Assembly: GCA_033851955.1 (NCBI GenBank)
Contig: JAWSVK010000014.1
Coordinates: 160,990 to 224,989, forward strand
Source: Profundibacter sp033851955
GTDB taxonomy: Bacteria > Pseudomonadota > Alphaproteobacteria > Rhodobacterales > Rhodobacteraceae
Reading direction: 5' to 3'
DNA length: 64,000 nt
The notes beneath the pieces are model-generated. The model saw only the letters and a program-made list of their open reading frames with translations. It did not search any database and was not told where the DNA came from. The position numbers were made by a program, and so were the translations under genes. Shown one piece after another: positions 17,489-25,976 of this stretch (within the stretch, counting starts at the first letter, position 1; each line of letters starts with the position of its first letter).

Positions 17489-18084
17489 GACGCAGCCCCG
17501 CCCAAAATCCGAACCGTGCGATAGCGTTCAATCAAACTGGTCACCCCATATGGCATCACCTCGCCACCAGACCCACCAACGTCACGGTGCTCATAGTAAT
17601 GTGCCGCCAACAACATAACCGCATGGGTCACATCCGCAGGCAGATCGCCCCAAGCCGCACCAAACCCGGCGGTGAAAATCACCTCGGCACTGCCACCAAT
17701 GGGGATAATCGGAAGGCTGCCAGCCGCCGCCATCAACTTGGGGCGGTGGTCGTCTTTTTGTAAACTGTAGCGCGACGGATCAATCACGGTCACAACCGCC
17801 AAACGATCCAACATGCGCAACTCGGCAATCGCCGTTACCGGTGCCACCGGAAACGCCTGTTGATCCAACGCTCGCCATGCGGTCAACGACCACATGAAAC
17901 TGCGCTCAATCAATACCTTGCCGGTCCGCGCTTCAATCGCGGCCATCGCGCTGCGTAGATAACTTTCCAACACCGCATCCTGCACTGCATCATCGGCAAA
18001 CCCTGTGCCCATCCGCAAGTGGTCTTTGAATATTGCAATTGGCAGTGCCAGCGTAGGCACTGTGGTCTGCTCGACTAACATCAT
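17485..18084 (-). CDS. GTA head-tail connector (gp6)
   Basis: A 199-residue connector, with PTLALPIAIFKDHLRMGTGF near the start, SYLRSAMAAIEARTGKVLIE, and AVMLLAAHYYEHRDVGG at the C-terminal end, typical of phage gp6-like connector proteins. The frame is open to 18207, but GGAG lies eight bases before the ATG at 18084, which also matches the family start (M-M-L-V-E-Q). The open stretch upstream is GC-rich intergenic DNA with a hairpin. The gene overlaps gp7 by four bases. Confidence 0.92.
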   Translation of the reverse strand: MMLVEQTTVPTLALPIAIFKDHLRMGTGFADDAVQDAVLESYLRSAMAAIEARTGKVLIERSFMWSLTAWRALDQQAFPVAPVTAIAELRMLDRLAVVTVIDPSRYSLQKDDHRPKLMAAAGSLPIIPIGGSAEVIFTAGFGAAWGDLPADVTHAVMLLAAHYYEHRDVGGSGGEVMPYGVTSLIERYRTVRILGGAAS

Positions 18085-18203
18085 GAAAATTCTCCGGTAA
18101 TATAGGGGCCCCTGGTCGGTAGGCGGGCGCACGCCATTCGCATTGCTCGGACGGAGGGGAGCAGCTAGACAACACGAAAATCTCGCGGCGTACGCCCGTT
18201 TGA

Positions 18204-18227
18204 CCATCCCCCAAGGTCGAGGGATGG
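18204..18227 (-). terminator. Hairpin just after the GTA capsid gene
   Basis: CCATCCC (18204-18210) and GGGATGG (18221-18227) form a 7-bp stem with a 10-base loop, 16 bases downstream of the major capsid stop on the transcribed strand. There is no T-run. It could stabilise the capsid mRNA or lower transcription into gp6, which would fit the higher copy number of capsid protein. That role is inference. Confidence 0.4.
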
Positions 18228-18243
18228 CCTATCTCGATATCCC

Positions 18244-19446
18244 TTAGGAAACCGAGAATTTCAGCAGTTTGATCGCGGCGAAATCGCTCACATCACCACC
18301 AACACGTTTTGTTGCATAGAACAATACATGTGGTTTGGCGCTGAAGGGATCACGCAGAACACGCAGATCAGGACGCTCGGCAACGGTGTAACCAGCGCCA
18401 AAATCACCAAAGGCAATTGCAGTGGTGTCGGAACCGATGTCAGGCATGTCTTCGGCGATCAGAACTGGATAACCCATCAGACGTGCGGGCTCGCCCGCTG
18501 CCAGACCATCTGACCACAAGAAACGGCCGTCAGCGTCTTTCATCTTGCGAACAGCACCGGCAGTTTTCGAGTTCATGATGAACGTCGCACCTGCACGGTA
18601 CTGGGCACCCAGCGCGTAAACCAGATCGATGATCGAATCCGCTGGTGTTACACCATCAAAATCACCGTCAACACCAGTGGCGATATAGCCCAGGTTGTTC
18701 CAAGCCCAGCTTGCGTCAGCCACAGCTGTATGCGTCAGAAAACCAGTCGGCTTGTCGATGCCATCGCCCGAAACAAATGCCGCCGCTTCAGCGCGTGAGA
18801 ATTTGTCAGCGATACGACCTGCCAACCAGCTCTCGATGTCAAAAGCACTGTCGTCCAGCAGACGCTGGCTTGCTTTAGGCAGCGCGCTCAACTCGTGCAG
18901 CGGGATGGTGATGCGGTCAATGGATGGTGTACCAGTTTCAACGGACGGATCCGTTTCAGTGGCCCAGCCAGCGCCGACATCAGTGTGGTCGATCAGCACA
19001 TCAAAGGATGTCGCCTCGACGTTCACCACATTGGCGATTGAACGCAAAGAAGCCGTGGAATTCAGCACCGATTGAATTGTGTCAGCCGTCTGTGGATCCA
19101 CCAGATAACCACCGTCCGCCGAAACAGATGTGTTCATGGATTTGCCATCCAGATGAATGCCACGCAGTGCGTCATCATCGCCCGAACGCAAATAAGCGTT
19201 GAACGCTTTTTGGTGAGGGGCATCAGTCTCAGCCGCTGCTGAAAGTGCAGGGCGTTTATGGGTCATTGTCTTGCGGTCCAGCATGGTCAATCGCTCTTCT
19301 TGTTGTTGCAGTTTAGAATTAAGGTTGTCCTGAAACTCGTTCAGATCGTTAACGAAACCGGCCATCGCGGTCTTCACCTCGGCAGCCGGAGACAGGTCCG
19401 TTGGCACACGTCCAACGTCCCGAGCCTTTCGGTCGGTTTTGCTCAT
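18244..19446 (-). CDS. GTA major capsid protein, HK97 fold (gp5)
   Basis: A 400-residue HK97-type coat protein. About the first 110 residues are a charged, coiled-coil-rich scaffolding region (DLNEFQDNLNSKLQQQEERL) that the prohead protease removes. The mature coat begins near SVSADGGYLVDPQTADTIQ, followed by LRSIANVVNVEATSFDVLID and, near the end, LYALGAQYRAGATFIMNS-like capsid core sequence. I chose the ATG at 19446 (M-S-K-T-D-R-K) because AAGGAA lies six bases upstream. It lies about 120 bases after the protease gene and is followed by a hairpin. Confidence 0.96.
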   Translation of the reverse strand: MSKTDRKARDVGRVPTDLSPAAEVKTAMAGFVNDLNEFQDNLNSKLQQQEERLTMLDRKTMTHKRPALSAAAETDAPHQKAFNAYLRSGDDDALRGIHLDGKSMNTSVSADGGYLVDPQTADTIQSVLNSTASLRSIANVVNVEATSFDVLIDHTDVGAGWATETDPSVETGTPSIDRITIPLHELSALPKASQRLLDDSAFDIESWLAGRIADKFSRAEAAAFVSGDGIDKPTGFLTHTAVADASWAWNNLGYIATGVDGDFDGVTPADSIIDLVYALGAQYRAGATFIMNSKTAGAVRKMKDADGRFLWSDGLAAGEPARLMGYPVLIAEDMPDIGSDTTAIAFGDFGAGYTVAERPDLRVLRDPFSAKPHVLFYATKRVGGDVSDFAAIKLLKFSVS

Positions 19447-19568
19447 TTCTTGTTCCTTGAAAATTAGCAATTTGCGTTAAAGTGAAACAAATTACCCCCG
19501 GTTTATGGGTGCATTTTGGTACTCTTCTTTTTTGCAACGCAAAGCGCTAGTGAGGTTAGATCGCTGGC

Positions 19569-20132
19569 TCAGTCGCGGGCCAGCATGTGGCGCGCATCAT
19601 TGATAACGCCCGCCAGATCACGCAGAGCATCGGCATCAAGGTTATCCCCTTTCGCCCCCACCCGCGCTTCTGGAAGCATCGGAAAGGTGACCAAAGACAC
19701 CTCCCAAAGCTCCAGTTCAGCCAAGAGCCGCTGGCCCTTGCCATTCTTATGTGCCTTTTTGGTGCGGTATCCGATCGACAATCCGTCAATCGCCCCCGCC
19801 TCAATCAACGCCGCCGCCTCGCGGCCCTTTTCGACGTCCAGCAACAAACGGCCTTTCACATAAAGACCCTTTTTATCTTCACGAACCTCGTCCCAAATGC
19901 CAATCGGCTGGGTCGGATCATGCTGCCACAGCATCTTTACGCTGCGCCCCTTTTGGGCAAGGTCGGCCAAAGACGCGGCATAAGCCCCCGCCTCAACCAC
20001 ATCACCACCCTGGTCGCATTTGCCAAAGAAACTGGCATAACCTTCAATCAGCGTGCCATCCGTAACGGTCACACCACTATCGATCCGACAGAACTTACGT
20101 TCCAAACCGGTATCATAATCCATTGATTTCAT
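19569..20132 (-). CDS. GTA prohead protease, HK97 family (gp4)
   Basis: A serine protease that trims the capsid scaffold domain. Motifs are EGYASFFGKCDQGGDVVEAG, the active-site His region MLWQHDPTQPIGIWDE, and the Ser region IDGLSIGYRTKKA followed by ELWEVSLVTFPMLPEA. About 187 residues. Several ATG codons lie close together; AGGA is best spaced from the one at 20132 (M-K-S-M-D-Y), with 20138 as the alternative. Confidence 0.94.
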   Translation of the reverse strand: MKSMDYDTGLERKFCRIDSGVTVTDGTLIEGYASFFGKCDQGGDVVEAGAYAASLADLAQKGRSVKMLWQHDPTQPIGIWDEVREDKKGLYVKGRLLLDVEKGREAAALIEAGAIDGLSIGYRTKKAHKNGKGQRLLAELELWEVSLVTFPMLPEARVGAKGDNLDADALRDLAGVINDARHMLARD

Positions 20133-20142
20133 GTCCATCTTC

Positions 20143-20391
20143 CTATTTAGGTGCCGCATCAAGCAGCGAGATAACGCCTTGGGTCAACACCACGCCAACC
20201 ACGCCGTAAACCGCCAGCCACAGCCGTTTTTCCAACCGCTCGATCATCGCTTCTATGCGTGCCAAACGGTCAGCCAATGCCTCGAATTGCAACTTTGTCA
20301 CCCGTTCATTGGCCTCGATACGGGCAGTTGCAGCGTCAAAACTATCGTATAAAAATCGCGAGCCACTCGCGTGTGTGCGCTCATCGGTCAT
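20143..20391 (-). CDS. GTA small membrane-anchored protein between portal and protease (gp3.5)
   Basis: An 82-residue protein. It begins M-T-D-E-R-T, has a coiled-coil region (LQFEALADRLARIEAMIERL) and one C-terminal membrane segment (LWLAVYGVVGVVLTQGVISLL). It occupies the position of RcGTA orfg3.5 and overlaps the portal gene by four bases. In Rhodobacter this position is linked to head formation, but its mechanism is not established, so only the position-based name is secure. Confidence 0.85.
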   Translation of the reverse strand: MTDERTHASGSRFLYDSFDAATARIEANERVTKLQFEALADRLARIEAMIERLEKRLWLAVYGVVGVVLTQGVISLLDAAPK

Positions 20392-21560
20392 TCATCCTCC
20401 GACAGTTTTGGCAATCCCAACAAGCTGCGCTTTTCCGCGTCGGTCAAAAACGTAGCCCCGCTCACGCGCTTCCACTGGTTGTCACGTTCAGAAGACAAAG
20501 CAGGCACCTGATCCAGATCGGGTCGCAGCTCCACAGCTTCGCCGCCAAACCGCACCAGCCACTCCGATACCGAAGCCGCCACACGTGTTGCCAATGGCAA
20601 AACCGTCAACCGGTAAAACGCACGGTTGGCTTCTTGATAGTTCGCATAGGCCGCATCGCCAGGGATGCCCAGCAACATCGGCGGAACACCGTAGGCAATC
20701 GCTATCTCACGCGCCGCGGCCTCTTTGGTCTTTTGGAATTCCATATCCGATGGAGAGAACCCCATCGGTTTCCAATCCAAACCACCCTCCAACAACATCG
20801 GGCGTCCCGCATTTGCGGCCCCTTGATGCTGGCTGGCCATTTCGTCCACCAAACGATCATATTGATCCGGCGTCAGGCTCGCCTGCCCGTCCGATCCACG
20901 ATACACAATCGCCCCCGAAGGCCGCGCCGCATTATCCAGCAAACCCTTGCTCCAACGCGACGCCGAATTGTGAACATCAACCGCACTGGCCGCCGCCTGC
21001 ATTGGCGAAAACCCGTAATGATCATCCTGCGGTGAAAACGTCTTGATATGGCAAATCGGTTGCAGATCACCGGTCATGTCAAAGCGATGCTTCTTACCGC
21101 CAACCGCATATTCATAGGCAACCGGCCAGCCATCAGCACCCGGAACCACATTCATGCGATCACTGCGCAAAACATGCATCTCAACAGGTGCGCCCATCTC
21201 ATCAGGCACCGCCTCAAGGTAACCATTGCCGGTGAGCAACAGCTGACCATAAAGTGCTTCAAACAGCTCGGCACGGCCCTGACTTGCATTCGGATGCCGA
21301 ATCAAACCCAGCAGCGGATGCTCCTCATAACGCCGTTCACTGTCCTGCAGCACCAAAGGCAGCGCCGCTGCGGCCTCGGCCACCAGTTTAACACAGCGAT
21401 AGCCGATCGGATTTCCCAAAAAACCTGTGCGGGTCAAAGACACCACATCGCGCGGGCTCCACGCCACACGCCCCGCCCCGTGATACGCCACCACAGGCCC
21501 CGTCGCCGAAGCCTTTTGCTCGGGCACTGCTGCACCCTTTCTAAAGAAATTAAACGCCAT
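20388..21560 (-). CDS. GTA portal protein (gp3)
   Basis: The 390-residue HK97-type portal forms the dodecameric DNA entry ring at one capsid vertex. Recognisable blocks are FLGNPIGYRCVKLVAEAAA near residue 50, LIRHPNASQGRAELFEALYG, and GVPPMLLGIPGDAAYANYQE near residue 295, all typical of the HK97 portal family. It ends in a short acidic tail (LPKLSEDE) that overlaps the start of gp3.5. A 151-base gap separates it from the terminase gene. Confidence 0.95.
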   Translation of the reverse strand: MAFNFFRKGAAVPEQKASATGPVVAYHGAGRVAWSPRDVVSLTRTGFLGNPIGYRCVKLVAEAAAALPLVLQDSERRYEEHPLLGLIRHPNASQGRAELFEALYGQLLLTGNGYLEAVPDEMGAPVEMHVLRSDRMNVVPGADGWPVAYEYAVGGKKHRFDMTGDLQPICHIKTFSPQDDHYGFSPMQAAASAVDVHNSASRWSKGLLDNAARPSGAIVYRGSDGQASLTPDQYDRLVDEMASQHQGAANAGRPMLLEGGLDWKPMGFSPSDMEFQKTKEAAAREIAIAYGVPPMLLGIPGDAAYANYQEANRAFYRLTVLPLATRVAASVSEWLVRFGGEAVELRPDLDQVPALSSERDNQWKRVSGATFLTDAEKRSLLGLPKLSEDE

Positions 21561-21711
21561 AAGAAGAAGCTCCTCGTCTCTTCACCAATTTATTTTACCG
21601 ATTTTTGCGACAGTTCCCTGTCTTCTTGCCGGTCGTCTTGTCTGTCCAAATATCCACGTCGCGGGTTAATATCAGTCTGCCCCGAGGCGCGTATATTTAA
21701 CCAAATATTTA

Positions 21712-23055
21712 CTATAAATTCCGAACCCTTGGCCGGCGCCATTTGGCGGCTGGCTCAATCATCAACTCATGCAAGGCCCAGACCAAAGCATCGACCCGAT
21801 CAGGGCTGTTCTTGCCCATAAATCCACGCGTGGTCATCAGGCACATTTGGTCCTCCAAATCCCCAAGCCCACGCAAATGCTGCACCCGTCCCTGCTCATA
21901 TAAAGCGGCCACAGGCTCGGCGCGGGCGATCTTGCCTTTAGAGGCATGAACACTGCGGTAGGGCACCATTGGGTCAATCTGGCGGATCACTGACTCCACC
22001 ATGTCACCGCCTTGGTTGACCTCGGCCACCAACCGATCCGCGCCATATTCCTGCATCATGGCAATCGCCGCCTTGGCCCAGGCGGCCGGGCTGGCCGCAC
22101 TCACCGTGGCGTCTTTCAACACCACAGCACGCCAATCCGCCGGATTGCCCTCGCAATTGGCTCCCACCACCACGATCCCGCATTCATCCGATCCCTTATG
22201 ACCGGTGACAGGCGGATCAATCGCAACCACAATGCGGCTTAACTCTCCCGCCGCATCAACTTGCAAATCTTGCAACATATGCGAGTTCCAAAGCGCCCCC
22301 TCGGCATCCTCCAGCAATACGCCATCCAACTCCTGACGTCCCAACCGTGTGCCCGCATAGCGCGCCCGCACCTCTTCTAGGAACGACGCCGCCAGATAAG
22401 CCTTATTGGCCTCCGTAGGCGCGCTGGTCGTTACCGTGGTCGAATTGGCCAACAAGTCCTTTAACACCGGCACATTCTTTGGGGTTGTGGTCACGCATTG
22501 GCGTGGATTGTCCCCCAGCCGCAAACCAAATTGCAGCATGTCCCATGTGTCCTGACCCTTTTTCCACTTGGCCAACTCATCCACCCACGCCGCATCAAAC
22601 TGAGGCCCTCGCAGGCTCTCGGGGTCATGCGCCGAAAACAGCTGCGCCACCGCCCCATTTGGCCAAACCAAACGTTTGCGCGTGGCCTGCCATTCAGGGC
22701 GCCTGTCTGGCGGAGAACAGGCCAAAATTCCGCTCTCGCCAAACACCATAACTTCACGCGCCTGCTCAATGGTTTCCCCCACCAATGCCACACGGCGCGA
22801 ACGACCTATGTCTTTTGGCCGCGATCCTTCTACTTCACTGCGCACCCATTCAGCGCCCGCGCGGGTTTTCCCAGCCCCACGCCCGCCCATAATCACCCAT
22901 GTGCGCCAGTCACCTGCCGGCGGCAGCTGGTGATCAAAGGCCCAAAATTCAAAAAGATAAGGTAGCGCCAATATCTCGTTGTCGCCCAGATCATTCAGAA
23001 ACGTCTCCTGAATCTCCGGCGTCGCGCAAGCGAGCCATTCGGCGCCCGATCTCAT
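21712..23055 (-). CDS. GTA terminase large subunit (gp2)
   Basis: The DNA-packaging ATPase and headful nuclease. The Walker A motif is in MGGRGAGKTRAGAEWVRSE near residue 65. LRGPQFDAAWVDELAKW contains Walker B (acidic D-E). The nuclease domain starts near VVAIDPPVTGHKGSDECGI with a catalytic Asp, and ends with GKNSPDRVDALVWALHEL. The full open frame runs to 23229, but family members begin near M-R-S-G-A-E-W, giving 447 residues and a 65-base overlap with gp1. GTA terminases package host DNA without sequence preference; nothing here suggests otherwise. Confidence 0.95.
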   Translation of the reverse strand: MRSGAEWLACATPEIQETFLNDLGDNEILALPYLFEFWAFDHQLPPAGDWRTWVIMGGRGAGKTRAGAEWVRSEVEGSRPKDIGRSRRVALVGETIEQAREVMVFGESGILACSPPDRRPEWQATRKRLVWPNGAVAQLFSAHDPESLRGPQFDAAWVDELAKWKKGQDTWDMLQFGLRLGDNPRQCVTTTPKNVPVLKDLLANSTTVTTSAPTEANKAYLAASFLEEVRARYAGTRLGRQELDGVLLEDAEGALWNSHMLQDLQVDAAGELSRIVVAIDPPVTGHKGSDECGIVVVGANCEGNPADWRAVVLKDATVSAASPAAWAKAAIAMMQEYGADRLVAEVNQGGDMVESVIRQIDPMVPYRSVHASKGKIARAEPVAALYEQGRVQHLRGLGDLEDQMCLMTTRGFMGKNSPDRVDALVWALHELMIEPAAKWRRPRVRNL

Positions 23056-23332
23056 CGCGTGCCGCGTCGAAGTCGAGCGCGTATTCGTGCACGATTCCGG
23101 CGGTGTGTTTACGGAGTTTTTCAAGTTTCGACCTTTCGTCCAATGTGGTCTGTACGGCTTTGCCCAAGTCACGAATACGTCCCGCCGCCTCCTTCGAGAC
23201 GTCGTTGTCTTCTTGTTCGAGCATTTCAATTATTTCTTCGGCGCGGCGTAGCATCCGGCCAAAGTGTTTCTCGGCAATCGAAAGAATACCTTCCGCACTG
23301 CCTATGTCGTCTAAAGGTGTATTGATTGTCAT
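22991..23332 (-). CDS. GTA small terminase-like protein (gp1)
   Basis: A 113-residue helical, highly charged protein at the head of the GTA cluster. Its sequence (SIAEKHFGRMLRRAEEIIEM, then DFDAARDEIGRRMARLRDAG) matches the gp1 position, which in R. capsulatus encodes the TerS-like subunit. The C-terminal 20 residues overlap the start of gp2. No strong Shine-Dalgarno is seen before the ATG at 23332, so translation initiation may depend on leader structure. A leader with hairpin and promoter lies upstream. Confidence 0.85.
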   Translation of the reverse strand: MTINTPLDDIGSAEGILSIAEKHFGRMLRRAEEIIEMLEQEDNDVSKEAAGRIRDLGKAVQTTLDERSKLEKLRKHTAGIVHEYALDFDAARDEIGRRMARLRDAGDSGDVSE

Positions 23333-23376
23333 ATGGTTAGAATTTGCCTCTCATGCCCATCCGCACAAGAGAAATG

Positions 23377-23409
23377 AAAAAGCAGCCGCAGGATTTCTCC
23401 TCGACTGCT
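23377..23409 (-). terminator. Intrinsic-terminator-like hairpin in the GTA leader
   Basis: On the transcribed strand AGCAGTCGAGGA (23409-23398), a GAAA loop and TCCTGCGGCTGCT (23393-23381) form a 12-bp stem with one G-T pair and one bulge, followed by five T. It sits between the best promoter candidate (23436-23464) and gp1 (23332). It is either the distal terminator of mltG or an attenuator for GTA expression. Confidence 0.7.
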
Positions 23410-23435
23410 TGCCCACTTCTTCTAGCTTGCCATAA

Positions 23436-23464
23436 GGTATACTTTGGAGCGTTCGCAAAGTCAA
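23436..23464 (-). promoter_or_regulatory. Sigma70-type promoter candidate for the GTA cluster
   Basis: On the minus strand TTGACT (23464-23459), 17 bases, then TATACC (23441-23436). The spacing is ideal. It lies between mltG and gp1, where RcGTA is transcribed. The transcript would start near 23429 and meet the hairpin at 23409-23377 after about 50 bases. Confidence 0.6.
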
Positions 23465-23489
23465 GGATAATCGGCTAAGTTGCGCGCCT

Positions 23490-23505
23490 CCCACCGCACG
23501 GTGGG
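23490..23505. repeat. Short GC-rich hairpin between mltG and the GTA promoter
   Basis: CCCACC-GCAC-GGTGGG is a perfect hairpin 43 bases after the mltG stop. There is no T-run on the mltG transcript side. It may slow or stop transcription from mltG before the GTA promoter. Confidence 0.4.
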
Positions 23506-23547
23506 GTTAACAAAACCTTTAAAACACAGAGTATTAGCCGCTAAATC

Positions 23548-24702
23548 CTAGTCCTTGTTACGTTCGGCTTCAATCTTCCGCCACTTGGCGACATTCTCGT
23601 TATGCTCGCGCAGGGTGATGGCAAACGCATGCCCCCCCGTGCCATCGGCCACAAAGAAAATGAAATCCGTACTGTCTGGATTTAATGCCGCTTCAATCGC
23701 AGCCTTACCCGGGTTTGCAATTGGCCCAGGTGGCAACCCGTCGATCTGATAGGTGTTGTAATCCGTCTTGCGACGCAATTCGCTTTGACGCAAACCGCGC
23801 CCCAAAATGCCCTCGCCATTAGTGATGCCATAGATCACTGTTGGATCAGTTTGCAGGCGAATTCCTTGATTAAGCCTGTTGATAAACACACTGGCAACTT
23901 GGCGGCGCTCCGCCGCTATGCCGGTCTCTTTCTCGACAATCGACGCCAGAACCAAGGCTTCTTCCTTGTTGGCCAACGGCAGGCCATCAGCCCGCACTTC
24001 CCATGCCGCATCCAGTATCTTCATTTGCGCAGCTTGCATACTCTCCAACACGTCAGCGCGGCTGCTGCCCAGCTTCACTTCATAGCTGTCAGGTGCCAAC
24101 ATCCCTTCGGCAGGCACCTCTGCCACCTCGCCTTCCAGAAAATCGGCAGCCTTCAGCGCTTCAACGATTTGCCAGCTGGTCACACCTTCGGCCAAAGCAA
24201 TCCGATACCGCACATCCGCTTCAGAACGGGCCTCAGTATAGACCGCTGGGGTTTCGTCCGTGGCAGGAACATACGCAGCCGCCTCAACGTATTTGTTGGT
24301 TTCAGGGTCCAGTTCACGCACCTGCACTTGTGTACGGCGCACCCCGACACGGTATACGATCTCGGTGCCACAGGTGTTTTTGCCACCGCGGGTCACGATA
24401 TCAACAATTTCAATCATCGACGCGGCCTCAGGCACCAAAAAACTGCCAGCCTTCAATTTCTGGGTCTTTTCGGAATATTCCGCGCCAATTCGAAAAAGCA
24501 TGCCATTGCTGACCGCTCCACGGGTGCCCAACTCAACAGAAACCTCGCGCATGTTACTGCCGCTGGCGACCCGCAAACAGATCGCTTGCTCCAGCGGGCC
24601 GGCTTCCTTGTATTTGTTCTGCATCAGCAAAACGACACCGCTGGCCACCGCCAACAGCACCACCAGAAACGACAAAAAACTCGAGGTAATATTGCGCCAC
24701 AT
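23548..24702 (-). CDS. mltG: Endolytic transglycosylase MltG
   Basis: An inner-membrane lytic transglycosylase that cuts nascent peptidoglycan and so limits glycan length. The 384-residue protein has an N-terminal membrane anchor (ITSSFLSFLVVLLAVASGVVL), LysM-like/periplasmic sequence, and the YceG catalytic domain with Glu in LASIVEKETGIAAERRQVAS and the signature RLNQGIRLQTDPTVIYG. The ATG overlaps the fabF stop, so the two are cotranscribed. fabF-mltG next to the GTA is the normal Rhodobacteraceae arrangement. Confidence 0.95.
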   Translation of the reverse strand: MWRNITSSFLSFLVVLLAVASGVVLLMQNKYKEAGPLEQAICLRVASGSNMREVSVELGTRGAVSNGMLFRIGAEYSEKTQKLKAGSFLVPEAASMIEIVDIVTRGGKNTCGTEIVYRVGVRRTQVQVRELDPETNKYVEAAAYVPATDETPAVYTEARSEADVRYRIALAEGVTSWQIVEALKAADFLEGEVAEVPAEGMLAPDSYEVKLGSSRADVLESMQAAQMKILDAAWEVRADGLPLANKEEALVLASIVEKETGIAAERRQVASVFINRLNQGIRLQTDPTVIYGITNGEGILGRGLRQSELRRKTDYNTYQIDGLPPGPIANPGKAAIEAALNPDSTDFIFFVADGTGGHAFAITLREHNENVAKWRKIEAERNKD

Positions 24703-25964
24703 CAGTCTTTGACCTTACCCATGACAAGGCTTGCGTTGGTGCCGCCAAACCCGAACGAATTTGACAAAACCACGTTGATTTCCCGTTTCACGGCGACCTT
24801 AGGGGCCAGATCCAGTTTTATGCCTTCGGGCACCGTATCGAGGTTCAGCGTTGGCGGCGCGATCTGGTCGCGCAACGCAAGGATACAGAAGATCGCCTCC
24901 ACAGCGCCAGCCGCGCCTAGCAAGTGCCCAATCGCCGACTTGGTCGACGACATGGTGGCACCAGAGGCCGCGTCGCCCATCAAACGCTCCACCGCACCCA
25001 GCTCGATCGTGTCAGCCATGGTCGATGTGCCATGCGCGTTGATGTAATCCACATCGGCAGGTGTAACGCCCGCCCGTTTCAACGCCGCCGACATAGATCG
25101 GAACCCACCGTCACCATCCGATGCAGGTGCGGTAATGTGATAAGCATCGCCTGACAGACCATAACCCAGAACTTCTGCGTAAATCTTGGCCCCACGCGCC
25201 TTGGCGTGCTCGTATTCTTCCAGCACAACAACACCCGCACCCTCGCCCATGACAAACCCGTCGCGGTCCTCGTCATAAGGGCGGCTGGCGGATTTGGGAT
25301 CATCACTGCGTCCCGTCGACAACGCCTTACAGGCGTTAAAACCCGCAATGCCCAATTCGCAAATCGGGCTCTCGGTGCCGCCCGCAATCATCACATCCGC
25401 ATCATCCAGCATGATCAACCGCGCCGCATCACCAATCGCGTGGGCACCTGTTGAACAAGCCGTCACAACCGCGTGGTTCGGGCCTTTAAACCCGTAACGG
25501 ATTGAAACCTGCCCCGAAGCAAGGTTAATCAACGAACCCGGAATGAAAAACGGTGAAATCCGACGTGGTCCGCGCTCTTTCAGCGTGATCGCCGCCTCGG
25601 CAATCGATTGCAAACCGCCAATACCCGAGCCCAGCATCACACCCGTGCGCAGACGGCTTTCCTCGTCCTCAGGCTGCCATCCAGCATCCTTAACGGCCTG
25701 ATCCGCCGCCGCCATGCCGTATAAAATGAAATCATCAACCTTGCGCCGATCTTTGGGCGCCATGGTGTCATCAGGATTGAATGTGCCATCACTGCCATCG
25801 CCCAGTGGAATTTCGCAGGCATAATCTGTCTGCAAATGACTCGCGTCAAACCGCGTGATGGTGCCAGCCCCCGACTCGCCCGCCAATATGCGGCTCCAAG
25901 TCTCCTCGACCCCACAAGCCAGCGGCGTCACCATTCCCAAACCTGTCACAACAACTCGGCGCAT
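24702..25964 (-). CDS. fabF: 3-oxoacyl-[acyl-carrier-protein] synthase II
   Basis: Condenses malonyl-ACP with acyl-ACP in fatty-acid elongation. The 420 residues carry the catalytic triad of the KASII family: Cys in VTACSTGAHAIGDA, His in NAHGTSTMADTIE, and His in KSAIGHLLGAAGAVEA. I chose the ATG at 25964 (M-R-R-V-V-V-T-G), with GGGGGA five bases upstream; a TTG at 25976 is embedded in that ribosome site. It overlaps mltG. Unlike the usual order it is not directly after acpP: cysK, a GNAT gene and about 1.1 kb of other DNA intervene. Confidence 0.96.
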   Translation of the reverse strand: MRRVVVTGLGMVTPLACGVEETWSRILAGESGAGTITRFDASHLQTDYACEIPLGDGSDGTFNPDDTMAPKDRRKVDDFILYGMAAADQAVKDAGWQPEDEESRLRTGVMLGSGIGGLQSIAEAAITLKERGPRRISPFFIPGSLINLASGQVSIRYGFKGPNHAVVTACSTGAHAIGDAARLIMLDDADVMIAGGTESPICELGIAGFNACKALSTGRSDDPKSASRPYDEDRDGFVMGEGAGVVVLEEYEHAKARGAKIYAEVLGYGLSGDAYHITAPASDGDGGFRSMSAALKRAGVTPADVDYINAHGTSTMADTIELGAVERLMGDAASGATMSSTKSAIGHLLGAAGAVEAIFCILALRDQIAPPTLNLDTVPEGIKLDLAPKVAVKREINVVLSNSFGFGGTNASLVMGKVKD

Positions 25965-25976
25965 ATTATCCCCCAA

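Noticed and set aside
23490..23505. Hairpin as a proven mltG terminator
   Set aside because: The stem is strong but lacks a T-run on the mltG side, so I list it only as a hairpin.
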